From positions 329,232,177-329,296,176 of the forward strand of contig NC_090448.1 of NCBI RefSeq assembly GCF_031143425.1: DNA of 64,000 nt, written 5' to 3'. The notes under the pieces were generated by a model. The model was not told where the DNA came from. It made no database searches and saw only the letters and a program-made list of their open reading frames with translations. Below, piece after piece: positions 45,345-55,887 of the stretch. Source of the DNA: Pleurodeles waltl (lineage: Eukaryota; Chordata; Amphibia; Caudata; Salamandridae). Each line of letters opens with the position of its first letter. The first letter of the stretch is position 1. The position numbers and the translations under genes are program-made.

Positions 45345-45515
45345 TAAGTAGATAGAAAATGGCGGTCACGTCCGCGGCGGTGCGTACCGCGGCGGTGCGT
45401 ACCGCCACCGCCGGCGCCCTTCGCCATTGGCTCCTGAAACCCATAGGCTTCAATGTTAACCAATGCGGCTTCGCGCCACGGTCTTCGACCGCTGACCGCC
45501 GCGGTGTGCCACGCC
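45345..45515. promoter_or_regulatory. GGCGGT cluster and CCAAT boxes between Myb2 and transposase exon 2 (H2)
   Basis: GCGGCGGTGCGTACCGCGGC and further GCGGTGCGTACCGCCACCGCC sequence is followed by CCATTGGC and CCAATGCGG. The block lies just upstream of the Myb2 start codon. It repeats the motif of the element ends, so the Myb proteins could also regulate this promoter. That last point is inference. Confidence 0.45.
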
Positions 45516-47058
45516 AGCGCATTGACCTCACATCCCATTGTCACACTTCACAGGTCAGGCAGCCGCCATTTCGAGGGTCCACATGGCTCAATTTCAACTG
45601 CGTCACACAGGCCTAGGCCTTGCATAGCCACTCAGACACGCCATTCACTGCATAGAGAATCGTTTACTGTGCTAGCTGTGAGTACGTACCTGTGGGTTGC
45701 TTGACTGTGTGCTCCATGTTGTCCTTCCTAGGCACCGTCCGCTGGGTTTGGCGAGGAGACGGATGAATCCTCCCGTGTACCGACCGCTGGTGGACCTGTC
45801 GACAATGGAAGAACGCCACATTATCCTGACCTACCGTCTTAACCGTGCCACTATACATGAACTGTGTGCCCAGCTGGAGCCCGACCTGATGTCCCCCATC
45901 CGCCAACCCACAGGGATTCCCCCTCTGGTGCAGGTCCTGTCAGTACTCCATTTCTTGGCAAGTGGGTCATTTCAGACAACAGTGGGAATTGCTTCTGGGA
46001 TGTCTCAGCCCATGTTTTCGAAGGTGTTATCCAGAGTGTTGTCTGCCCTGATGAAATACGTGAGGAGCTACATCATTTTCCCTGAGGTGGGCGAATTGGC
46101 TGCAGTGAAGGGTGATTTCTATGCCCTTGGACATATTCCCAACGTCATTGGTGCCATTGATGGGACCCATGTGGCTTTGGTTCCCCCAAGAGACAGGGAG
46201 CAGGTGTACAGGAACAGAAAAAGTTACCATTCCATGAACATCCAGGTGGTGTGTTTGGCTGACCAGTACATCTCGCATGTAAATGCCAAATTCCCTGGGT
46301 CAGTGCATGACGCCTACATCCTGAGGAATAGCAGCATCCCTTACGTGATGGAACAGCTAGAGAGAGACACCGTGTATGGCTATTGGGGGACTCTGGGTAC
46401 CCCAACCTGTCGTGGCTACTGACCCCAGTAAGGAATCCCCGGACCAGGGCAGAGGAACGGTACAATGAGGCCCATGGGCGTACTAGGAGGGTGATCGAAC
46501 GCACCTTTGGCCTCCTAAAGGCCAGGTTTAGGTGCCTGCATATGACAGGTGGATCCCTAATGTACTCACCTAAGAAGGTGTGTCACATCATCGTGGCCTG
46601 CTGCATGCTTCACAACCTGGCTTTGCGCCGCCAGGTGCCTTTCCTGCAGGAGGATGGTCGAGACGGTGGTGTTGTGGCAGCGGTGGAACCTGTGGAGAGT
46701 GACGAGGAGGAAGACGACGGGGCTGAAACAGACAACAGGGACAGAATCATTGAACAGTACTTCCAATAGGACACAGGTAACAATTCAAAGATAATTTAGT
46801 AAATCTGAACTACTCTCCTGCATCTCTGCTGCCTGTCTATTTGCCCCAGTGTATGATGACTGAGTTGTGGCTTTTCCCTCCCTATTTCAGATCTGGGGTC
46901 CCCACTACGAGTCCTGTGCTTCGTTTCCCCATGGACTACAGCTTTGTGGCAGCTGTTTGTTGACTTCACTATGTACAAGGACATATTTGCACTGTCATGT
47001 CAATTACAATATTTTGAAATCACAGCCAGACTCCAGATAGTTTTGTGCAAAATAGGTG

Positions 47059-47064
47059 TTTATT
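47059..47064 (-). terminator. Polyadenylation signal of Myb1 (H2)
   Basis: The minus strand reads GAAATAAACACC about 215 bp after the Myb1 stop. The AATAAACACC string is also found at the H1 signal. Confidence 0.6.
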
Positions 47065-47277
47065 TCAGTGCTCAAAATGGGATGGGTGGTTTCAAGTGGG
47101 TGGGGGCTATGGTGAAGGAATGTCTATGGCAGAGTCCAGAGTAACAGTCACACAGGTGCATTGTCCAGAGGCCTGTGGAGAGATGGAGCATGGGCAGTTC
47201 AAGGATGGACAGGGTGACAATGTGGGACAGTGGGATGACATCAGGTGGTATCCTTTGCTGGCGGGGGTCTTGACATC

Positions 47278-48865
47278 CTACTCTGTCTTCTTGCGAGATC
47301 TCAGGGCCCTCTTGCGGGGTGGTTCTTCTCCTGCAGGAGGTGGGGGTCTGGTGGGCTGCTGTTGTGCGGGGGCCTCCTGTCCACTAGCGCCGGCGGAGGT
47401 GGTTGGCTGTTCTTGGTCCAGGCTAGTGGCAGGGGCCCTTTGTTGTTGTTGAGTGTCCGTCCTGGTGTTGATGAGGTCCTGCAGCAGCCCGACCATGGTA
47501 ACCAGGGTGGAGGTGAGGGCTCTGATGTCCTCCCTGTACCCCCGATAGTGTTCCTCCTGCAGTACCTGGATCTCCTGGAACCGGGCCAGTACCGTCGCCA
47601 TCGTCTCCTGGGAGCGGTTGTATGCTCCCATGATGGTGGTGAGGGCCTCGTGGAGAGTGGGTTCCCTGGGCCCGTCCCCCCCCTGTCGCACAGCTGCCCT
47701 CCGAGTTGCCCTGTTTCCCTGGGCCTCTGCCCCCTGGCCGGTGTGCCCACTACCACTGCCCCCAGGTCCCTGTTGTTGTTGGGGTGGTGGGTTATCCTGG
47801 GTGCCCTGTAGTGGTAGACACACCGCAGATTGACGCGCCCTGGAGACAGAGGCATGGGCCCGCTGGGTGGGAGCTGTGCTGGTGTTCCCAGAGGGGTTTG
47901 GGTCTGTAGTGGCCTGTGCCTGTGTGAGGGGAACCGACTGTCCAGAGGTCCCCGATGGTCCGGGCTGGTCATCGGTGTCCAGGTCGACAGAGCTGCTGTC
48001 ATCGCTGACGGCCTCTTGGGTGGGGGGTGTGGAGAATTCTGGGCCCTCCGCGGCGGTGTGTTGACGGTCGGGTCCTGCAGGGGTATAGAGGAATGGTTAT
48101 AGTTTCAATGTGTGGCATATGGGTGTATCTGTGGGTTCCCGTGTCCCCAAGTGCTGGCATTCGTGTGTGGGGGCTTTGGTGAGGGTGGCTTGTGGGGGGG
48201 ATGTGTATATGCATTGGGCATGCTTTGGTGATGGGTGTCCATGCTTAGTGGACGCATGCAGGCCTCGGTTTTGGGATGTGTGGGTTGTGATGGTGAGACA
48301 TTGGCAGGGAATAGGTGTGCTGGGGGTGGGGGTGAGGATGGTGGTGGGGGTGAGGATGGTGGTGGGGGTGAGGGTGGGGGTGAGGATGGGGGTGGGGGTG
48401 AGGGTGTGGTTCGAGGATGGGGGTGAGGGTTGGGGTATGATTTGGCATGCAGGTGGGGGGGAAGCAGTAGTGAAGCTTCAACTTACCAGTATCCATTCCT
48501 CCGCCGACTCCTGCGAGGCCGTCAGGATGCAGGATGTTCAAGACTTCCTCCTCCCATGTTGTAAATTGTGGGGGTTGAGGTGGGGGTCCTCCGCCAGTCT
48601 TCTGCACGGCGATGTTGTGCCTGGATACCATGGAACGCACCTTCCCCCGTAGGTCGTTCCATCGCTTCCTGATGTCTTCCCGATTTCTGGGGTGCTGTCC
48701 CACAGCGTTGACCCTGTCGACAATCCTCTGCCATAGCTCCGTCCTCCGGGCAATGCTGGTGTATTGGATCTGTGTGCCGAACAGCTGGGGCTCTACCCGA
48801 ACGATTTCCTCCACCATGACCCTGAGTTCTTCGTCTGAGAAGCGGGGGTGTCTTTGGGGTGCCAT
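47278..48865 (-). CDS. Myb/SANT-like DNA-binding protein (Myb1 of H2), two exons, intact
   Basis: Exon 1 is 48865-48487 (donor ACTG|GTAAGT) and exon 2 is 48074-47278 (acceptor CCCTGCAG). Together they give 391 residues without stops. Exon 1 has exactly the same length (379 nt) as in H1. The Myb domain reads RHPRFSDEELRVMVEEIVRV, then ELWQRIVDRVNAVGQHPRNR, then DIRKRWNDLRGKV. The second half has an acidic linker and a helical block (LHEALTTIMGAYNRSQETMA). The C-terminus is basic (PPRKRALRSRKK). Compared with H1 it has many substitutions but no disabling change, suggesting that selection kept it open until recently. Its role in binding element ends is inferred from known Harbinger systems. Confidence 0.87.
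48315..48440. repeat. G-rich tandem repeat in Myb1 intron (H2)
   Basis: GGTGGGGGTGAGGATG-type units recur about eight times within the Myb1 intron. The strand-asymmetric G runs could fold as G-quadruplexes. It is absent from the H1 intron. Confidence 0.8.
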
Positions 48866-49067
48866 GGGGTGGTGTGTATGATGTGTGGGGTGGAGTATGT
48901 GTAGTTAAGTGTGTTGAGTGTGGTGGTGTGTGTTGTTTTGTGTGTGGATATTGTGTGGGTGATGGTGTTGAGTGGCTGTGGCTGCTAGTTTGTGGATGGT
49001 GGTGTCTCGCTCTGGCCTTCTTTCGGAATTTTTGGTCGTAGGGGTTTGTGGGTGATGTGGGTGTGTG

Positions 49068-49074
49068 TTTTATA
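49068..49074 (-). promoter_or_regulatory. TATA box of Myb1 in H2
   Basis: The minus strand reads TATAAAACACACACC about 205 bp upstream of the Myb1 start, matching H1. Confidence 0.6.
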
Positions 49075-49447
49075 TTGTATTGTGTGTGTGGGAGTGGTGT
49101 GTGTATGTGTATCAGGTGTGTGGAATTCAAATCGGCCAATGTGGCTGAGTTTTGTTCGTTTGTGTGTATTCTGACCGCGGCGGTGTGTCCCGCCAATGGA
49201 AAACCGCGTTGGAAAGACCGCCGCGTGGATTCGTGGGTCGTAATGGCATGGGCGTATTTCTGTTGGCGTGACGGTGGAGGTTTTGTCACCTCCACTTTTC
49301 CGCCGACCGCTGGTCTGGCGGTCTGTTGTGGCTGTCGGATTTTCGGAGGTTTGGCTGCTGCGGGTCAGAATGACCGTGGCGGGTTTCCGCGACCGCGGCG
49401 GGATTATGGAGGATTTCTGACCGGCGGTAGGCGCCTTTTACCGCCGA

Positions 49448-49463
49448 GGTCAGAATGACCACC
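49448..49463 (-). repeat. H2 right terminal inverted repeat
   Basis: GGTCAGAATGACCACC is an imperfect inverse of the left end. It is followed by ATA, which also flanks the left end. Confidence 0.8.
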
Positions 49464-49466
49464 ATA

Positions 49467-50363
49467 ATCTCTTATACATGATTACGGGGGACCTTCCTCC
49501 TTCCCCCTCTCTGATTTGAGCACTGATAGCACACTTGATTATATTTGGGTAATATATTGAATTAAATGATTTAAACATACTATGTAATGTCTGCAAATTA
49601 ACGGAATTTTTTTCTATCTGTTGTCTTTTTTATGTTGTGTCTATCTTTTTTGTGATACCTTACCTGGCTCATTTGGGGGCACTGTGGTTTATCATTGGGC
49701 CATTATTTATACTATTCATCTTATGATTTAGTTACTGTACTTTTCTTTTGCATTTGTATATTATATGTACACAGCCATGAGAAAGCCCCAGGCTGCGCGC
49801 CATAGAGTGGGCAAAAATGTGACATCTGACTCATTGTCACAAAGCTTTGTGACAAATGAGATTAAAATTGTAGGAATAAAAACTAAGAAAAGAAAAATAT
49901 TACTTAACTTTCGAACAAATCACTTGTGTTCTCAGTAAATTTAAGAACATGAAAATCGACTAAAGTATACTTATATCTATTTGGAGTGGGAATATTAATC
50001 TAAAGCCTCCAAAATCCAACACTTTCCTTGCTGTTGCCTACACTGGAATGGAAATAGTAAATCTAACCCTCCTGAAGTCCAACACTTACCCTAGTGTTTC
50101 TTAAATGGAAGTGGGAATAATAAATCCAACCCCTCTGAACTCCAACTCTATCCCTACTGTTAGTAAACCTGGAATTATTGTATTATTTATGTATTTGTTT
50201 ATATTTAATATTTATATTGTTTGTTTTTATTTGTTATTCATTTTTTGCGGTGTTTGTATTAATTTTAGTAAAACGCTTTTGTAGGGGGGTTAATATTTTA
50301 CTATTTTATATTAGTCAAATTAATTGTTACATTTAGTACTATAGAACTATTTACAATTTAATG
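49467..50363. repeat. AT-rich spacer with a ~60-bp triplicated motif
   Basis: Between about 49985 and 50170 a motif of the type 'GTGGGAATAATAAATCCAAC...CTCCAACTCTA' occurs three times with mismatches. The remainder is AT-rich and unassigned. Confidence 0.55.
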
Positions 50364-50379
50364 TTTTTACTGGTTATAT
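50364..50379. repeat. Target-site duplication of L1, left copy
   Basis: TTTTTACTGGTTATAT, repeated exactly at 56969-56984. Confidence 0.85.
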
Positions 50380-50664
50380 ATTTTTTTTTATAAACACGTT
50401 TTTATTGCTTTTCATGAGAAACATACAAAGCACAAAAAGGACAAACTCATTACAGCCTGCACCTGTGCGGGGGGGTTACCAATTCTGTTATGTCTCCATT
50501 TGATATAAAACACACAGGATATTGTTGATGCTACATATCGGAATAACATGAAAATGCAGGTACACACAACCACTGGCTCAGCTTTAAACGAGTAAGGCCG
50601 TCCACTTCCCCCACATCTTCTCATGCTTATGGGGACACCCCCTTGATTCATACACCACTTTTTC

Positions 50665-53600
50665 TTATGCTGCACACCAGTCCACTCCCCACCTCCATTT
50701 CTGGAGATAAGGACCCCTGGCGGTGTTCCATGCAGCTGCAATGTCCCTCTTTGCCACCAGTAAGGCCGTTCCAACAAATGCTCGGTCCGCTCTAGAGCCT
50801 TCCAACTCCTCCATTGTACCCAGTAGGACCAATTTTGGAGACAACAGTTGTGGCTCCCCAAATGCTGTGTTCAACTCTTGATTTATCTTTCCCCAATACA
50901 CTTGTATCACAGGACATGACCGTACCATGTTGAAGAAATCGGCAAGACCCCTATCGCACCCTGGGCATTGGGCAGAATTCCGGAGGCCTATCCTATGTAG
51001 TCTGTCGGGAGATAAGTAGGCTTTATGTAGGAAATAGAATTGTATCGCTTTCAACCTTGCCAATACCGCCAATGATCGAGGAGCCATCAAAGCCTCTGTC
51101 CATTCGACTTAATCAAGCGGCCCCACCCACGCCTCCCACCCGTTCCTAAGGTGGCTCAAGTCCCCGGTGGCGTTGTTTATTAACATTCTGTAAATTTGGG
51201 AAACACCTTTCCTGCCCAAGCTTCCCATGAGTATTTTAGCCTCAAGTGGGTTGAATTCCGGTATTGGGTCTGCGCCAGTCAGGTGCATGCTTAGGGCATG
51301 CCAGAGTTTAAGGTATCTAAAGAACTGAGTTGGGGACAGCTGAAACTCACATTGTAACTCCTGGAAGGACTTCAGTGTGTTCCCTTTCCATACGTCTCCC
51401 ACTAGGGAGATGCCCAGTGTGTCCCACCTCATGAAGCCCCGCAGTGTGGCCGTTTCATTCAGCCATTTACCTTGCCACAGTGGAGTTTGCTGGGTGATGA
51501 CATTGTTCCATCCAGTGTGCCGTAGCGCCGCATGCCATGCAAGAAAGACCGCCTTAGTAACTGGCTCTAAGTCTCAGGGTATCAGTGTGCCGTAGAGGAA
51601 GTCTAGAATACGAGAAAACCCCAACGCATTCATCTCTACCTGATAGGATGAGTCCGTTCATCCCCCGTTGAACCAGTCATGAGCGACCAGGAGTTGAGTC
51701 GCCAAATAATACAGGTATGGATCGGCCATGCCTAATCCCCCATCATACACCCCTCTACGACAGCTTTGCGCTGCCACCCTGTGCCTCGCGCCGCCCCACA
51801 GAAATGAGGCGGTGGTTCCCTCTAATTTTATGAACCATAAGCGAGGGATCGTAAACGGCATATTTTGGAGCACATATAGCAGTCGCGGCAAGATCATCTT
51901 ATATAGGGCTACACGACCCAAGACATTTAAAGGGAATGTTTGCCACCGCTGAAGATCCGCCCATACGCGAGATATAAGCGGTGTCAGGTTCAGAGCCCAG
52001 GATAGCTCCGGAAGCAATGCAACCCATATTCCGAGATATTTAAGACTCAACCGGCGCAAGGGCACCACCTCTTGCCAGTCAAAACATTCTCACGACCTCG
52101 CCAAGGGGACCAACACCGATTTGGCGGGGTTCATTTTGAGCCCAGAGGCCTCCTCAAAACACCCGAAGGAGATGAAAACTTCGGGGTCCTGTCACACCAG
52201 GATTCTCCATATACAGCAGGACATCATCTGCATATAGGGCCACTCGGTCTTCATACGAAGAGCCCCACTTCCACCCGCGATATATTGGGTCTCGCCTTAT
52301 CAGTCGTGCCAAGGGTTCGATGGCCAGAGCAAAGAGGAGAGGGGGCAGCCCTGGTGCGTTCCCCGATGGATAGCGAAGGGTGAAGATAAGGTTCCATTCA
52401 CCTGTAAACGCGCCGTAGGGTTAGCATACAAGGCCCGGACCATTCGGCAAAACACTGGCCCAAATCCCGCCCGCTGGAGTACCGAGAAGAGGTACCCCCA
52501 GTCAACGGAGTCAAAGGCCTTCTCAAAGTCTAAATATAGGAGGGCCAGATTCTGGGGCAGCCGGTGACGCCTCGCAAGGGCCACGTGAAGCCGTCGTATA
52601 GAATGGCGCATACTGCGGCTGGCCATGAAGCCACACTGATCGGGATGTATCAGCAGGGGCATCACCCTCTAGAGACGGAAGGCGAGGATCGTGGGGTACA
52701 TTTTTACTTCACTTTTAATCAGGGATATGGGTCTGTAGCCCGCACAATGAAGGGACGGGGGTTGAGTCTTGGGCAAAACGACAACGGTGGCTACATCCAA
52801 CCCCTCTGGGAAGGAGCCAAATTGGCCCACTTCTGCATATAAAGTCGCGAGACGCGGCACCAGGTCATCCATAAACACCTTATAATATTCTGGTGGAAAC
52901 CCATCCGGCCCAGGAGTCTTGCCCACACCTGTCGCAGCAATGGCCTCTCTAATTTATGTTTCGGTGAACGGTTCCTCCAATGCCCGGGCCTCCACCAAGG
53001 GCAGCGCCGGGAGCGGAATGTCCGCCAAGAACTGATCGGAGTTGCCCGGCACCTTCACACCCGCCTCCCAATATAGGACCCTGTAGTATGCGGTGAACGT
53101 CTCGGCCACTTCTTGGAGCTTGGATACATGCTCCCCGTGCTCATTACAAATTTCAGGGACGATTCGGGAGGTCTGTTGCTGGGATGCCAGCCAGTACAGC
53201 AATTTCCCAGTCTTGTTTCCCCAACCATAAACCTGGGCCGTGGATGCATGCCACATGGGTTTAGCCGCTTCTAAAGATTGGCTACGGATCTCCTCCTGTA
53301 TCAGCAAGAGCTGTCTGGTTACCCTTTCACTGGGGTGAGCCTCCTGCTCCGCCTCCAGGCGTGAGGCCCGAGCCTCCAGCTGGGCAACGCTGGAAGTCAG
53401 GGAACATTCGAGCGCGCGGACAAGGCTCTTGGCCATCCCCCTCAGCACCGCTTTACTCGCGGCCCATAGGGTCCCGGGCGATGCAACTGAGTCTTCGTTA
53501 ATATTGAAGTACTCGCGCAGTGTCTCCTTTAGGCGATTGACATAAGCCTCGTCCTGCAAATACCATGCATCCAGCCTCCACATGGGGCAGACCACCGAGT

Positions 53601-54320
53601 TCGCAGGGCCCACAATGAACCGGATTGGCGCATGGTCAGAAATCCCCAGTGGCAGAATCTCAATGTGTGAGAGATGACAGCAATCAGTGGCCGGCATGAC
53701 CACAAGGTCGATTCTAGTCTGAGTACTGTGGGCCGCTGAGATATGTGTAAATTGTCTGTGTCGCGGATGCCATGTTCTCCAGGCATCGCAGAGCCCCGCC
53801 ATCGACATCCACCCGGATAGACTAGCGGCCATTCCCTGCCTAAAGGCCATTGACACCCCGCTCGCGTCCAGCCCAGGATCCGGGACTACATTGAAGTCTC
53901 CCCCCCCAATACCGTGACCCCGGGGGGTAACTCCAGAAGCAGTCGAGTCAGGTCTCCTACGGTCCTGCGCACCATGGTCGGAGGAGCATATACGCTAACA
54001 ACGTTCATTGTGCGACCCTCTATTGTCCCTGAGATCGCCACATACTGCCCTTGTGGGTCTCTCCATACCTGTACCACCACCATGGTCAGTGAGCGGTGAA
54101 GCAGTATCACCACACCCCGTGAGCCCCTTACGAACCCCACGTGATATACCCTGTCGAACCCTTTACGGGCTAAAAATGGGCAGTGATTCCCTAGGAGGTG
54201 AGTCTCTTGCATCGGGAGCATACTGGGTTTGTGTTGGTGGACATGTGTGAGCACTGCTGCCTGTTTGATCTTATCTAGAAGACCATTAACATTCCAAGAT
54301 ATGATGTGAGTCGACCCCAT
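50665..54320 (-). pseudogene. L1 ORF2: endonuclease, RT, Cys-rich C-terminus
   Basis: The start MGSTHIISWNVNGL (54320) opens an APE-type endonuclease with LPMQETHLLG and, after a frame change near 53880, GISDHAPIRF. The RT shows GKTPGPDGFPPEYY (52925), a YRPISLI block, LYLDFEKAFDSVDWGYL (motif A, near 52530), GTHQGCPLSSLL (52350), and LYADDVLLY (motif C, near 52220, intact). The C-terminal zone reads CPGCDRGLADFFNMVRSCP (51020-50965), where the usual His position is Phe. Stops or frame changes occur near 53885, 52935, 52670, 52300, 51660 and 51100. The enzyme would nick and reverse-transcribe at the target. Confidence 0.82.
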
Positions 54321-54592
54321 TCATCTCGTTTGTTTTAGACGCTCACCTTGCCCCTCTCCCTCGGTCCCCCAAGTGTGCCCGAGACATATACCATTTCCCC
54401 TGTGTTGTGTGTGTTTCCTGCCATGACCTCTTTGTTCTACCTCCCCTTGCTGGTACGTGAGGTAACAAATCAACGTTAACTTCAGATAACATTAACAGCA
54501 GCCCTGTGGCAGGGCAAAGCCCCCCATACCCCCCAACTCCCACCCCTCCCCATACTTCCCCCAAGAAGCATCTGTCACCCTTATCAAACAGT

Positions 54593-55887
54593 TTACTCCC
54601 TAACATAGTGAGCTGAAAACACCAATTGTCTGAGCTGTGGTGGACCCCTCCATTTCTGCGGATTAAGGAGTGTTAAGTAATAAACAGACACACTGCGACC
54701 ACATCGCGTTTGTGAGCCATACTGGCCTCGTCCTCTCCCCACCGAAGGGGAGTCACAGCACCAGACTCTGGGACAGATCGGTATCTTCCATCGTTGCGGG
54801 CGTAGCTGCTCCAAGTCGTCCGCCTGAGAGCCTCCCCCTGTGCCTCCCGGTTCAGCGGCCGCTGAGGGCCCTGAAGATACTTCTTTTGTAGGTCTCACAG
54901 GGGAGCCGGAGTGCGAGTCTTGTCGTTCCCTGCGCTTCCTGGAACGCGTTCTCCGACGGGGCCCCTGTTGCTGCTGCGTTTGACTGTCCGTCTGCCGCTT
55001 GACACAGGTTTGCCGATGTTCTCCTCTGGCAGAGCCCAGCGGGACCTCCTCTGTTAACCATGTCCAGGCCGCACCCAGGATCTCAAAGAAATATGTCCTG
55101 TTGTCGTGGACCACCCTAAGCTTTGCAGGAAAGAGAAGGCGGTAGGGCACGTCCATCGCTCTTAGTTTTGGTTTTACTTCTATAAAGGAGCGGTGCTGCA
55201 CCTGCACGTCCCTAATGTAGTCTGGGAACACCATTTTTTTTTAATCCTTCACAATGTAAGTCTCCCTTCGAGCGCACCGCCTGAAGTATTGCATCCCTGT
55301 CTTTGAAATTGAAAAGGCGGAGAATCACTGGCCTTGGTGGAGAGCCCGGTGGAGGCCTGGTCTGTAGAGCCCTGTGAGCTCGTTCAATCGCAAACATGGT
55401 GTGAGGCGGTCCCGGGGCATCCAGGACCGCAACCATTCCTCTAGGAAGGCGGCCAGGGAGGAGGGCGCAGTGTTTTCCGGAAGGCCCACAATCCGAAGGT
55501 TATTGCGTCGGGACCTGTTTTCAGCATCTTCAGCCAGTACAGTTCTGCTGTGCGGGCCGTTGGCGTTGACACCTGTGTTTTAAGGGCAGTCAGATCGTCT
55601 TCCACTGTGGAGATTCTGGACTCCGCTTCCGTGATCCTGGCCGTTGCGTTGCGGAGGTCCTGGTGTACTAAAGCCACATCCACCCTTACTTCTCCAATCT
55701 TGGCCTCCACTGCTGTTTGGGACGCCTGAATAGCCTGAAGGATGGCCCCCAGATCGTCGGTCCCCGCCTGCCTCCCACCACCTCCCTCCGATGCCTGATC
55801 TTCTTTCCCTGCTCCAACTGGGCCCGTGGCAAACTGGTCTATGCGCATCCGTGCAGCAGCCGGGCGGTTCTGTCTGTCTTTGCCCAT
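54593..55887 (-). pseudogene. L1 ORF1 (Transposase_22-like RNA-binding protein)
   Basis: From the ATG at about 55887 (MGKDRQNRP) the protein has a basic start and then a long coiled coil (VEAKIGEVRVDVALVHQDLR, then ITEAESRISTVEDDL). An RRM-like region follows in another frame (FAIERAHRAL, then PVILRLFNFKDRDAIL, near 55400-55280). A C-terminal domain follows (VFPDYIRDVQ, then PKLRAMDVPYRLLFPAKLRV, near 55234-55110). The AHRAL and LLFPAKLRV blocks are hallmarks of L1 ORF1p. Two frame changes break it. I preferred the MGKDRQ start because it begins the basic N-terminus. An ATG 31 codons upstream is in frame but in leader sequence. Confidence 0.75.

Larger units (their letters stand above)
40556..46769 (+). 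pseudogene. HARBI1-like DDE transposase of H2, two exons, one frameshift
   Basis: Exon 1 is 40556-40638 (MEPELQVIPALLNLLLYQEH, donor GTGAGTACTGCAC). The main exon starts at 45732 after acceptor TCCTTCCTAG and runs to 46769. Phase 2 of exon 1 fits the first base of the main exon. Catalytic landmarks are intact: [25 protein letters not shown] and [17 protein letters not shown]. The 99-bp intron of H1 before the GDSGYP motif is absent. Two extra bases just before that junction (near 46372) shift the frame. Exon 1 also has a TGA where H3 has no stop. Without these lesions the product would be about 370 residues. Its role is cutting and joining element ends with 3-bp target duplications, and it is expected to depend on Myb partners. 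Confidence 0.8.
40228..49463 (-). mobile_element. Three-gene Harbinger transposon H2 (9,236 bp), inverted relative to H1
   Basis: The left end is GGCCCTCATTCTGACCCTGG. The right end reverse-complemented is GGTGGTCATTCTGACCTCGG. TCATTCTGACC is shared and the outer five bases differ in part. ATA flanks both ends (40225-40227, 49464-49466). Contents from left: transposase exon 1 (+), 64-bp array, 30-bp array, Myb2 (-), transposase main exon (+), Myb1 (-). This is the mirror image of H1. The terminus differs from that of H1 (ATTCTGACC instead of ATTACAAC), so the two are different subfamilies and not a recent duplication. Confidence 0.88.
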
